DNA of 64,000 nt. It comes from an uncultured Bacteroidota bacterium. Lineage in GTDB: Bacteria > Bacteroidota > Bacteroidia > Flavobacteriales > Flavobacteriaceae. Position 1 is the stretch's first letter. Each line of letters begins with the position of its first letter. Positions 17,293-25,205 of this stretch are shown here, one piece after another. The position numbers and the translations under genes were made by a program. Where the stretch lies: the NCBI GenBank assembly GCA_902586435.1, contig CACIHJ010000003.1:1-64000 (forward strand), read 5' to 3'. The notes beneath the pieces are model-generated. The model was not told where the DNA came from and made no database searches. It saw nothing but the letters and a program-made list of their open reading frames with translations.

Positions 17293-17508
17293 ATGAAAAA
17301 AATCCTTTTTACTATAATATTGTTTTTGATTTTTAGTGCAGAATCATATTCTCAATGTTCTATGTTAAGCGCTATAATGGAATCAGAACAGGCTTATGAC
17401 TCAGCAAAGAGTCTTAATAATGGAATAGTATACTTAATGGCTCTCCCATATATTATGGTACTTGTAATAATATGGATTATTTATAATACTAATAAGGTCA
17501 AACAATAA
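17293..17508 (+). CDS. Small exported single-helix protein of the oxidase cluster
   Basis: The 71-residue product starts at the ATG at 17293, 2 bp after the DUF420 stop; the longer track ORF reads back into that gene. It has a signal peptide (MKKILFTIILFLIFSAESYSQ), a short periplasmic part (CSMLSAIMESEQAYDSAKSL), one membrane helix (NGIVYLMALPYIMVLVIIWII) and a short tail. I recognise the type from flavobacterial DUF420 loci, where the mature N-terminus usually reads like CAMCRA, i.e. a CxxC pair. Here the second cysteine is a leucine, so any metal or redox function of that pair would be lost. The function of the family is unknown to me. Confidence 0.7.
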   Translation: MKKILFTIILFLIFSAESYSQCSMLSAIMESEQAYDSAKSLNNGIVYLMALPYIMVLVIIWIIYNTNKVKQ

Positions 17509-17529
17509 AATATTTTTAAAAAAATGTGA

Positions 17530-17575
17530 TGTAACGTTTGCTTCTCATTAAAAAAAATGATAAGTTTGCGTTACA
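17530..17575 (+). promoter_or_regulatory. Promoter with promoter-spanning inverted repeat (TGTAACG...CGTTACA)
   Basis: TTG at 17538-17540, exactly 20 bases of spacer, and TAAGTTTG at 17561-17568 form the only full Bacteroidota promoter in the window (TTG-N19-23-TAnnTTTG). It is flanked by a perfect 7-bp inverted repeat, TGTAACG (17530-17536) and CGTTACA (17569-17575), with further imperfect pairing inside (cttctcatt against aatgataag). The right arm covers the start site. It precedes a membrane protein gene and a small XRE regulator gene, so autoregulation is a natural reading but unproven. Confidence 0.65.
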
Positions 17576-17595
17576 TTAATATAAAATAAATAAAT

Positions 17596-18009
17596 ATGGA
17601 GAATATTTTAGAAGGATTAGGAATACTTATTCCAATAATAGGAGTATCCCTTCCTGCAATAATTATCTTGATTGTATTTGCCTATGAATCAAGAAATAAA
17701 AAAAAGAAATATGATACTATTATTGAAGTATCAAAAAACATTAGTGATCCTGAAGAAATTAGAAATCTTATTAAAGGCTTGGAGGATAACCAAAAAAAAT
17801 CACCTATTGATCTAAGAAGAAGTGGAGTTATAACCATTTTCGTTGGAGCTGGTTTATTTATGCTTGGCTGGATAGCGATAGGTGGAATTTTAGAAGGCGT
17901 AGGAGCATTAGTTGCCTTAATTGGAATAGGCCAGATGGTTGCAGGATATATTTATCCAAATCAATCGGAAGAAATTAATAAAGTAGTAGAGGAGTTTGAG
18001 AAAAAATAA
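17596..18009 (+). CDS. Membrane protein with central cytoplasmic linker, unknown function
   Basis: This 137-residue protein has an N-terminal helix (about 6-29), a charged middle segment (30-78, including YDTIIEVSKNISDPEEIRNL) and two closely packed helices (80-98 and 100-118), with a short charged tail. The layout resembles small DUF6249-type membrane proteins, but I do not assign it firmly. It is the first gene behind the TTG/TAAGTTTG promoter and is followed after 9 bp by a 70-residue XRE regulator. Such pairing suggests that the regulator controls, or is sequestered by, this membrane protein. Confidence 0.6.
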   Translation: MENILEGLGILIPIIGVSLPAIIILIVFAYESRNKKKKYDTIIEVSKNISDPEEIRNLIKGLEDNQKKSPIDLRRSGVITIFVGAGLFMLGWIAIGGILEGVGALVALIGIGQMVAGYIYPNQSEEINKVVEEFEKK

Positions 18010-18018
18010 AAATAAAGT

Positions 18019-18231
18019 TTGGGAAGGAATCATCAAAAACTTAAAAATAATCTTGAGGAACTTAGAAGATCTGCTGGCTTAACTCAAAAAGAGCTTTCAG
18101 AGAGTGCAGGGGTTTCAAGAAAAAGTATAAATGCAATTGAAAATGGAATTTATATTCCATCAACTCTTCTTGCTCTTAAAATAGCAAAAACTTTAAAATG
18201 TAATGTTGAAGATATCTTTCAAATCCCTTAA
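18019..18231 (+). CDS. XRE-family helix-turn-helix regulator (Cro/YozG type)
   Basis: This 70-residue protein is one compact Cro/C1-type HTH domain: NNLEELRRSAGLTQKELSES, then AGVSRKSINAIENGIYIPS (recognition helix) and LLALKIAKTLKCNVEDIFQI. It has no effector domain. No ATG exists in frame; the TTG at 18019, 9 bp after the upstream stop, is the only ordinary start and gives an N-terminus slightly longer than usual for the family. A reading from an unrecognised start further in is possible. The inverted repeat over the shared promoter is the best candidate binding site. Confidence 0.8.
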   Translation: MGRNHQKLKNNLEELRRSAGLTQKELSESAGVSRKSINAIENGIYIPSTLLALKIAKTLKCNVEDIFQIP

Positions 18232-18286
18232 AATAGTTATCTATGGAGTGGTCTAATAAATATAATTTAATTAATTTCGCCTTGTT

Positions 18287-18985
18287 TTGATTGAGATAAA
18301 GAATTTACATAAGTCTTATGAAATGGGGGCTAATTCACTGCATGTTTTAAAAGGAATTAATTTTTCTGTAAAAGATGGAGAGTTAGTTGCTATCATGGGA
18401 TCTTCAGGATCTGGTAAATCAACACTTCTAAATATTTTAGGAATGCTTGATACTGCTGATGCTGGAACTTATCATCTTGATAATATAAAAATTGCAAATA
18501 TGGATGAGACCAAGGCTGCAAACTATAGAAATAAATTTTTAGGATTTGTTTTTCAATCATTTAATTTAATTAATTATAAAGATGCCCTAGAGAACGTTGC
18601 TTTGCCACTTTATTATCAGGGTCTACCAAGAAAAGATAGGCAAAAAGTAGGATTAGAATATCTTGATAAAGTTGGACTTAAAGAATGGTCAGATCATCTT
18701 CCGAGTGAGCTCTCAGGTGGACAGAAACAAAGGGTAGCAATTGCACGAGCGATGGCATCAAACCCAAAAGTTCTTCTTGCTGATGAACCAACAGGTGCTC
18801 TAGATTCAACAACATCAAGAGAAGTAATGGCTTTAATACAAAGAATAAATAATGAAGGAAAAACCATTCTTGTTGTAACCCATGAAAATGATATTGCTAA
18901 TATGTGTAAAAGAATTGTACACCTTAAAGATGGAATTATAGTAGAGGATAAAAAAATTAAACAAAATATAATTAAAGATGTTTAA
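18287..18985 (+). CDS. MacB-type ABC transporter ATP-binding protein
   Basis: This 232-residue ATPase powers the exporter encoded by the next four genes. Walker A is GSSGSGKST, the Q-loop FVFQSFNLI, the ABC signature ELSGGQKQRVAIARA, Walker B VLLADEPTGALD, and the switch histidine lies in VVTHEN; this is the LolD/MacB subfamily. The start is a TTG, because the sequence from MIEIKNLHKSYEMG aligns from the first residue and no earlier ATG fits. It overlaps the first permease by 8 bp. There is no clear promoter; the gap from the HTH gene is 55 bp. Substrate cannot be deduced. Confidence 0.92.
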   Translation: MIEIKNLHKSYEMGANSLHVLKGINFSVKDGELVAIMGSSGSGKSTLLNILGMLDTADAGTYHLDNIKIANMDETKAANYRNKFLGFVFQSFNLINYKDALENVALPLYYQGLPRKDRQKVGLEYLDKVGLKEWSDHLPSELSGGQKQRVAIARAMASNPKVLLADEPTGALDSTTSREVMALIQRINNEGKTILVVTHENDIANMCKRIVHLKDGIIVEDKKIKQNIIKDV

Positions 18986-20207
18986 TGCAGAGCGCTGGAT
19001 TGAGATTTTTCAATCTATTAGAAAAAATAAATTAAGAGCTGTATTATCTGGCTTTACAGTATCTCTAGGAATACTTCTATTTATTATACTTTTTGGCCTT
19101 GGAGAAGGATTAAAGAATTCATATAAAGATTTATTTTTAGATCAATCAAATAATGTAGTTTTTGTTTTTCCTGGGAAAACAACTAAGCCTTTTGGGGGTT
19201 TTAAATCAAATAGAAGAATAGAGTTTGACAATTCTGATATTAAAGAAATCAGTCAACAATTTGCTTCAAGAATTGAATATATAAATCCAAGAATAAGATT
19301 TGGTGGTAGAATTACATATAAGCTGGAATCTTACGACTTTTCTCTTCAAGCAGTTGCGCCTTCTAATCAATATATCGAAAATCATATTTTAATGAAAGGA
19401 AGGTATCTAAATGAAAAAGATATTAAAGAAAAATCTAAAGTAGCTGTAATAGGTAGACTTGTTGCAAGAGATATTTTTAAAGAAGAAGATCCTATTGGAA
19501 AATTCATTAATATAGGTAGCAGAGCATATAAAGTTATTGGAGTTTTTCAAGATAGAGGGGGGGATGTAGAAGAAAGCTATCTGTTTATACCCTATACCAC
19601 ACGTCAACAAATTTTAATGGGTTCAGATAAAATAGGTGACATTGTATTAACTTTTAACCCTGAAATAGGAGCTTCTGGTGCAGTTAAGTTAGGAGATGAT
19701 ATAAAGAAATTTTTAAAAGAAAAAAAATCAATTGATCCAACTGATCCAAGTGGTTTATTTATAAGAAATGTAGCAGATGAATTTGAAAGATCAATGCAAT
19801 TTGCAAGTGTACTTCAAATTATAGTAGCATTTGTTGGTATTGGTACATTAATTGCCGGAATAATAGGTATATCTAACATAATGGTATTTATAGTCAAGGA
19901 AAGAACTAAAGAACTAGGAATCAGGAAAGCATTAGGAGCATCTCCAAGTGAGATAATAAAAATGATTTTGACTGAATCAATCTTTATAACTGCAGTTTCT
20001 GGTTTTCTTGGAATGGCTGGAGGAATTTTATTATTGAATTCAGTGGATACTGGACTTTACGACTATTTCATAACAAGACCGGGGGTAAACTTTAGTCTAG
20101 CAATAACAGCAACTATAGTATTAATTGTTTTTGGTGTTATAGCAGGTTATATTCCTGCAAAAAGAGCTGCTCAAATAAAACCAATTGTTGCCTTAAGAGA
20201 TGAATAG
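18978..20207 (+). CDS. MacB-type ABC transporter permease (first copy)
   Basis: This 409-residue permease has one N-terminal helix (~20-42), a periplasmic MacB_PCD domain (~45-260) and three C-terminal helices in an FtsX domain (~285-400) containing FVKERTKELGIRKALGASP-like coupling residues (VKERTKELGIRKALGAS). This is the type VII ABC (MacB/LolCE) architecture, which moves substrate through the periplasm rather than across the membrane. It overlaps the ATPase gene and the second permease gene by 8 bp each. With two different permeases, the complex is probably a heterodimer. Confidence 0.9.
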   Translation: MFNAERWIEIFQSIRKNKLRAVLSGFTVSLGILLFIILFGLGEGLKNSYKDLFLDQSNNVVFVFPGKTTKPFGGFKSNRRIEFDNSDIKEISQQFASRIEYINPRIRFGGRITYKLESYDFSLQAVAPSNQYIENHILMKGRYLNEKDIKEKSKVAVIGRLVARDIFKEEDPIGKFINIGSRAYKVIGVFQDRGGDVEESYLFIPYTTRQQILMGSDKIGDIVLTFNPEIGASGAVKLGDDIKKFLKEKKSIDPTDPSGLFIRNVADEFERSMQFASVLQIIVAFVGIGTLIAGIIGISNIMVFIVKERTKELGIRKALGASPSEIIKMILTESIFITAVSGFLGMAGGILLLNSVDTGLYDYFITRPGVNFSLAITATIVLIVFGVIAGYIPAKRAAQIKPIVALRDE

Positions 20208-21474
20208 TTTAAAGAAAATTTTTGATAGAGATACTTGGGATGAAATTTTTGAATCAATTTCAAAAAATAGAACAAGAACTGTAATTACAACAATTGGAGT
20301 GTTTTGGGGAATATTTATTTATATAGCTCTAGCAGGTTCTGCAACTGGACTTGAAAATGGATTTGATCAAGCATTTAGTGGAATTAGTAAAAATTCAATG
20401 GGTTTTTGGGCTCAAAGTAGATCTATACCTTATAAAGGATATGAAGAAGGTAGTAGACCGATATTTAAAATAAGTGATGTTGATTATATACAACAAAGAA
20501 TCCCAGAAATTGAATATATATCTCCAGGACATCAGCTAGGAGCATTTAGTGGTTCCGCACCAATAGTTGTTAGAGGTACAAAAACAGATAATTTCAATAT
20601 TTTTGGAAACTATCCTAACTATGCTACTATAACTGTAAAAAAACTTTTTGATGGAGGACGTTGGATAAATGATGAAGATATGAGACTAGAAAGAAAAGTT
20701 GCTATTATTGGAGAGGGAACAAGGGACAGACTATTTGAAATAGATGAAGATCCAATAGGTAAGTATATAAAAATAAACGATATAAATTTTAAAGTTGTAG
20801 GAATTCATAAATATTCACAAAGCTCTGGATTTGGTTCAGATGGGGATATTTATATTCCATTTACAACTTTTGCTAAGGTTTATAATACAGGAGATGATTT
20901 TGGATTTATGTTCATTTCAGGTTATGATTATGTAAACCCAGAATACCTTGAAACCGTTGTCTTAGATAATCTAAAACTTCGTAAAAATGTATCCCCTGAT
21001 GATGGTAGAGCTTTTGGATCATTTAATATTGGGGCATTATTTGAGAGTATTATTAAATTCAGTAGAGGTATGGTATTCTTATCTTTAGTTGTTGGAATTG
21101 CAACAATTTTTGCTGGAGTAATAGGTATCGGAAATATAATGCTAATAGCTGTTAAGGAGAGAACTAATGAATTGGGTATTCGAAGAGCAATTGGAGCAAC
21201 TCCAGGAGAAGTAAGAGTTCAAATAATATTAGAGATGGTATTCCTTACAATTTTAGCTGGATTAATTGGAATAATTGTTGGGTCAATGTTGCTTTTTTTA
21301 ATAAATATTGGAACAGCAAGTTTAGAAGATTTTCCATTTACAAACCCAACAGTTCCTCTGTTGATTGTTTTTGGAGCATTTACAACTATGATTACATTAG
21401 GTACATTAATTGGCTTTATTCCAGCAGAAAGAGCTGTAAGTATTAAGCCAATAGATGCCCTAAGAGAAGAATAA
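20200..21474 (+). CDS. MacB-type ABC transporter permease (second copy)
   Basis: This 424-residue paralogue of the preceding permease has the same layout: N-terminal helix (~25-48), MacB_PCD periplasmic domain (~50-280), and a three-helix FtsX domain with VKERTNELGIRRAIGATPGE. It is clearly diverged from the first copy, so the two probably pair in one transporter. It overlaps the first permease by 8 bp and is followed after 26 bp by the adaptor gene. The substrate is unknown; related systems export peptides, toxins or lipid-linked molecules. Confidence 0.9.
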   Translation: MNSLKKIFDRDTWDEIFESISKNRTRTVITTIGVFWGIFIYIALAGSATGLENGFDQAFSGISKNSMGFWAQSRSIPYKGYEEGSRPIFKISDVDYIQQRIPEIEYISPGHQLGAFSGSAPIVVRGTKTDNFNIFGNYPNYATITVKKLFDGGRWINDEDMRLERKVAIIGEGTRDRLFEIDEDPIGKYIKINDINFKVVGIHKYSQSSGFGSDGDIYIPFTTFAKVYNTGDDFGFMFISGYDYVNPEYLETVVLDNLKLRKNVSPDDGRAFGSFNIGALFESIIKFSRGMVFLSLVVGIATIFAGVIGIGNIMLIAVKERTNELGIRRAIGATPGEVRVQIILEMVFLTILAGLIGIIVGSMLLFLINIGTASLEDFPFTNPTVPLLIVFGAFTTMITLGTLIGFIPAERAVSIKPIDALREE

Positions 21475-21500
21475 TTTTTAACTTTATAAAAAAATAAATC

Positions 21501-22640
21501 ATGAACTTTAAAAAAGTAGGAATCGCAGTATTAATCTTAGGCTTTCTGTTTTCTATGGCCTATTTCATTAGAACTAATAGTACATCTGTAGAAGAATATG
21601 ATACAACTACTCCATTTACTTCATCAATAGAAAAGACAGCTGTTGTTACTGGAAAAGTAATACCTGAAGATGAGGTAGAGATTAAACCTCAATTAAATGG
21701 TATTATTGAAAGAATTCTTGTGGAAGAAGGAGACATTCTTAATGAAGGTGACTTAATTGCTAGAATAAAAGTTGTCCCTGATGAAGCATCTGTTTACAGA
21801 GTTCAAAGTCAAGTAAATAATTTGAAGCTTGCTGTTAATAATGCAGAGAGAGATTTTCAAAGATCTACAGACTTGTTCGCAAAACAAATAATTTCACAAC
21901 AAGATTTTGACAATGCTGAGTTATCATATAATCAAGCAAAAGAGAATTTATCTGCAGCTCAAAATGATTTAGAGATAATTAAAAAGGGTTCAGTCTCTGG
22001 ATCTACAACTGCAAATACAAACATAAGAGCTACTGTGTCTGGTACTATTCTTGAGATACCTGTTAAGCTAGGAGACCAAGTTATTCAAAGTAATAACTTT
22101 TCTGCCGGTACAACTGTTGCTATAATTGCTGATTTAAATAAAATGATCTTTGAAGGAAAAGTTGATGAAGCAGAAGTTGGTAAACTTTATAATGGTCAAG
22201 GACTAATTGTTAGTATGGCAGCTATTCCAGGAGAAGAGTTTGATGCTACTTTAAAGTTTGTTGCTCCAAAAGGAACTGAAGAACAAGGTGCTGTTCAATT
22301 TAAAATAGAAGCAGAAGTTACTTTGAGTGAATCTGTTTTTGTCAGAGCAGGATATAGTGCAAATGCATCTTTAGTTATTGACAGAAGAGATGATATTATG
22401 GTTATTCCAGAGGCGCTACTCCAATTTGATAGAAGAACACAAGCTCCTTATGTTGAAATAGAAACTGGAAATCAAAAATTTGAAAGAAAAGATATTGAAA
22501 TTGGATTATCTGATGGAATTAATGTTGAGGTATTATCAGGCCTATCTATGGATACCAAAATTAAAATATGGAATAAAACAGAACCAATAAAAATAGAAGT
22601 TGAGGAATCTGCTTTTGATGAATTTAGAGATGATGATTAA
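21501..22640 (+). CDS. MacA-like periplasmic adaptor (HlyD/RND family)
   Basis: This 379-residue membrane fusion protein bridges the MacB-type permeases and the TolC-like channel. It has an N-terminal anchor helix (~5-24), a lipoyl/barrel-sandwich part (EIKPQLNGIIERILVEEGD and ATVSGTILEIPVKLGDQVI), a coiled-coil hairpin (~90-155) and a beta-barrel plus membrane-proximal domain ending in a short acidic tail. The hairpin is medium length, as in MacA. It overlaps the next gene by 11 bp from the preferred start. The clear order ATPase-permease-permease-adaptor-channel supports one tripartite efflux system. Confidence 0.9.
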   Translation: MNFKKVGIAVLILGFLFSMAYFIRTNSTSVEEYDTTTPFTSSIEKTAVVTGKVIPEDEVEIKPQLNGIIERILVEEGDILNEGDLIARIKVVPDEASVYRVQSQVNNLKLAVNNAERDFQRSTDLFAKQIISQQDFDNAELSYNQAKENLSAAQNDLEIIKKGSVSGSTTANTNIRATVSGTILEIPVKLGDQVIQSNNFSAGTTVAIIADLNKMIFEGKVDEAEVGKLYNGQGLIVSMAAIPGEEFDATLKFVAPKGTEEQGAVQFKIEAEVTLSESVFVRAGYSANASLVIDRRDDIMVIPEALLQFDRRTQAPYVEIETGNQKFERKDIEIGLSDGINVEVLSGLSMDTKIKIWNKTEPIKIEVEESAFDEFRDDD

Positions 22641-23964
22641 AAAATATATTCTATTTACTATACTTCCTATTGCTTCTGTTTTTTCTCAATCAGATGTGAG
22701 GATTCTCTCTCTTCAAGAGTGCGTTGATATGGCAATAGAGAAAAATATAAGTATAAAGCAATCAGAATTAAGTTTAAAGGACTCACAAATTAATAAATCT
22801 AGTGCAATTGGTAATTTTTTACCTTCTATTAATGCGCAAGCTCAACATCAATGGAATATCGGTTTAAGTACAAACTTTACTACCAATCTATTGGAAACAA
22901 ACACTACACAGTTTTCTTCTATGGGTGCCGGAGTTGGTCTTGATGTATATAATGGACTAAGTAATGTATATCAACTTCATAGAGCAAATCTTCAAATTTT
23001 AGCTAGTAAATATCAACTTGATAACATGAAAGATGATATAAGTTTAATGGTTGCAAATGCGTATTTACAGATTATGTTTAACAGTGAGATTCTAAAAGTT
23101 CAAGAGTCACAATTGGAATTAACTAAAGTTGAACTTTTAAGAACACAAGATTTAATTGATGCAGGAATTTTTTCTCCAAAACAAATTTTTGAAATAGAAG
23201 CTAATCTAGCATCTCAAGAGCAATCTGTTATTCAAGCGGAAAACAATTATAGAAATGCTAAACTTAATTTGGCTCAACTTTTATTAATAGATGATTTTGA
23301 AAGTTTTGAAATTGCAAATGAAGATTTTGATGTTCCTTTTTCAGAGATACTAGAGAATAACCCTAAAGAGATATATAATAAATCATTAACCTTTAGAAAT
23401 GATATTAAACTTGGAGAGACTAATATTTCTATTGCAGAAAAGGACATTCAATTATCAAAAGCACAGCTTCAGCCATCAATAAGCTCATTCTATAGTTTTA
23501 ATAGTAGAATAGCTTATGAGGATAACTCAGCAGGGTTTAATGATCAATTCAATAGAAATAAAGGTCAAACTTTTGGACTACAGCTTAACGTGCCAATTTT
23601 TAATAGAATGCAAACAAGAAATAATATTAAAAGAAGTGAAATAAATCTTGAAAGAACTAAATACCAGTTCGAGCAAGATAAACTTAACCTTGAAAATACT
23701 GTAAATCAATCATACAATGATTTAAAAGGAGCAATTAAGTTTTATGAAGCATCATCAAAAACTTTAATTTCATTAAAAAACGCATTTGAAGATACAACCG
23801 ATAGATATCGCTTAGGAGTTCTTAGCTCATTTGATTTCATCCAAGCTAAGCAAAGATATGAGTCTGCAGTTTCAGAAAATATTAGAGCAAAATTCGATTA
23901 TATTTTTAAACTAAAAGTTTTAGAGTTTTACTTTGGAATACCTCTTACTATCCCTGCAGATTAA
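22630..23964 (+). CDS. TolC-family outer membrane efflux protein
   Basis: This ~444-residue outer-membrane channel completes the MacAB-like exporter. The track ORF starts at a TTG (22600) inside macA; ATG codons at 22630 and 22633 give a proper signal peptide (MIKKYILFTILPIASVFSQ). Two tandem repeats of the OEP fold are visible (roughly residues 35-225 and 245-440), with long alpha-helical heptad-rich segments and SLQECVDMAIEKNISIKQSE at the mature N-terminus. It overlaps the adaptor gene by 11 bp, pointing to translational coupling in a five-gene operon. Confidence 0.9.
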   Translation: MMIKKYILFTILPIASVFSQSDVRILSLQECVDMAIEKNISIKQSELSLKDSQINKSSAIGNFLPSINAQAQHQWNIGLSTNFTTNLLETNTTQFSSMGAGVGLDVYNGLSNVYQLHRANLQILASKYQLDNMKDDISLMVANAYLQIMFNSEILKVQESQLELTKVELLRTQDLIDAGIFSPKQIFEIEANLASQEQSVIQAENNYRNAKLNLAQLLLIDDFESFEIANEDFDVPFSEILENNPKEIYNKSLTFRNDIKLGETNISIAEKDIQLSKAQLQPSISSFYSFNSRIAYEDNSAGFNDQFNRNKGQTFGLQLNVPIFNRMQTRNNIKRSEINLERTKYQFEQDKLNLENTVNQSYNDLKGAIKFYEASSKTLISLKNAFEDTTDRYRLGVLSSFDFIQAKQRYESAVSENIRAKFDYIFKLKVLEFYFGIPLTIPAD

Positions 23965-23982
23965 AATTTATTTTCAATTTAA

Positions 23983-24639
23983 ATGTCATATATCTTAAAT
24001 CTTGAGACTTCATCTAAAAACTGCTCAGTCTCTTTGTTAAAAGGAAATAAAATTGTAAATATCATTGAACAGGAAGATGATAGCTACAGACATAGTGAAT
24101 TGTTGACTTTATTTATTGATCAAATTCTTTCAAAAGAAAAAATTAGTACAGAAAATCTTTCTGCTGTTTCAGTATCAAAAGGCCCTGGATCTTTTACGGG
24201 TCTTAGGATTGGTTTCTCAGTAGCTAAGGGGTTATGCTTTCCTTATAATATTCCTATAATTGGAATTAATTCATTGAAAATTCTTGGTCTTTCATACACG
24301 CCCAAGAAAGACGAACAAATACTTTCATTAATTCATGATAAGAATAATAGTTACTATTCAATGCTATTAGATTCAAATTACAATGAGCTAGAGAAGCCGT
24401 CTGTAGTTATAATTGATGAGATTTTCTTATCTAAGTATGAAAACATAAATTCTTTAGTTGTTGTATGCAATACAAAATCAATTAAAGAAGTTATTAATTT
24501 TAAATCAATTAAAACTCATATAAGTAGTATATCAGCTAAACATATGGGAGATATGTCTAGAGAAAACTTTGATAAGAAAAATTTTGAAGATTTAGCTTAC
24601 TTTGAGCCTATGTATATCAAAAAACCTTATGTAGATTAA
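23983..24639 (+). CDS. tsaB: tRNA threonylcarbamoyladenosine biosynthesis protein TsaB
   Basis: TsaB works with TsaD and TsaE to make the universal t6A modification at position 37 of ANN-decoding tRNAs. The 218-residue protein has the ASKHA fold and the family pattern ILNLETSSKNCSVSLLKG near its start and VSKGPGSFTGLRIGFSVAKG at ~65-85. It lies 18 bp after the efflux channel gene, so it may be read from that operon. Its stop codon abuts the stop codon of the convergent ompH gene with no base between them. Confidence 0.94.
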   Translation: MSYILNLETSSKNCSVSLLKGNKIVNIIEQEDDSYRHSELLTLFIDQILSKEKISTENLSAVSVSKGPGSFTGLRIGFSVAKGLCFPYNIPIIGINSLKILGLSYTPKKDEQILSLIHDKNNSYYSMLLDSNYNELEKPSVVIIDEIFLSKYENINSLVVVCNTKSIKEVINFKSIKTHISSISAKHMGDMSRENFDKKNFEDLAYFEPMYIKKPYVD

Positions 24640-25152
24640 TTAGAATCCTAATTCTTTCTTAACATCCTCTAATAGATCTTTACCGTTTGCTAGAATTACC
24701 CCTCCATTTGGACTAGAATCAATGACATAATTGAACCCTTGGTCTTTTCCAACCTTGTTTATTGCCTCTCTTGCTTTTTCAAGTAAAGGTGTCATTAAAT
24801 CCATTTGTTTTTTTTGTAGTTCTTGTGCGGCTGATTCTCTAAATTCTTGAAGATTCTGTTGCATACTCTCAAGTTCTTTTTGTCTTGCCTGATTAGTAAC
24901 ATCAGTTTGATTTGCAGCATCAGAAGAATAGTTTTGTGCTTTCGTCTGAAATTCTTTAAATGCATTCTCAATCTGTGTAGTATAGTCTTTTTCAAGCTTA
25001 GCTAATTCATTTTGAGCAGCAATAACTTCTGGCATTTCACTAATTAATTGCTGAACATTAATATGAGCGACCTCATTAGTTTGAGCAAAAGTAGTTAATG
25101 GTGCCAAAGCCATTAAAAAAGCTATTATTGTTTTCTTTATTGAATTCATCAT
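24640..25152 (-). CDS. OmpH/Skp-family periplasmic chaperone
   Basis: This ~170-residue periplasmic chaperone should guide unfolded outer-membrane proteins to BamA, encoded just upstream. The track ORF extends to 25242, but the paired ATGs at 25152 and 25149 start a clear signal peptide (NSIKKTIIAFLMALAPLTTFAQ). The mature protein has the Skp core: VAHINVQQLISEMPEVIAAQ, a long coiled coil (~50-125), and DQGFNYVIDSSPNGGVILA at the end. Order uppS-bamA-ompH is classical in Bacteroidota. It is convergent with tsaB with zero intergenic bases. Confidence 0.93.
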   Translation of the reverse strand: MMNSIKKTIIAFLMALAPLTTFAQTNEVAHINVQQLISEMPEVIAAQNELAKLEKDYTTQIENAFKEFQTKAQNYSSDAANQTDVTNQARQKELESMQQNLQEFRESAAQELQKKQMDLMTPLLEKAREAINKVGKDQGFNYVIDSSPNGGVILANGKDLLEDVKKELGF

Positions 25153-25205
25153 AGTCTTATTTAAAATTACGCACTGCAATATCGTAAATTTTATCCAATT
25201 ATTAA

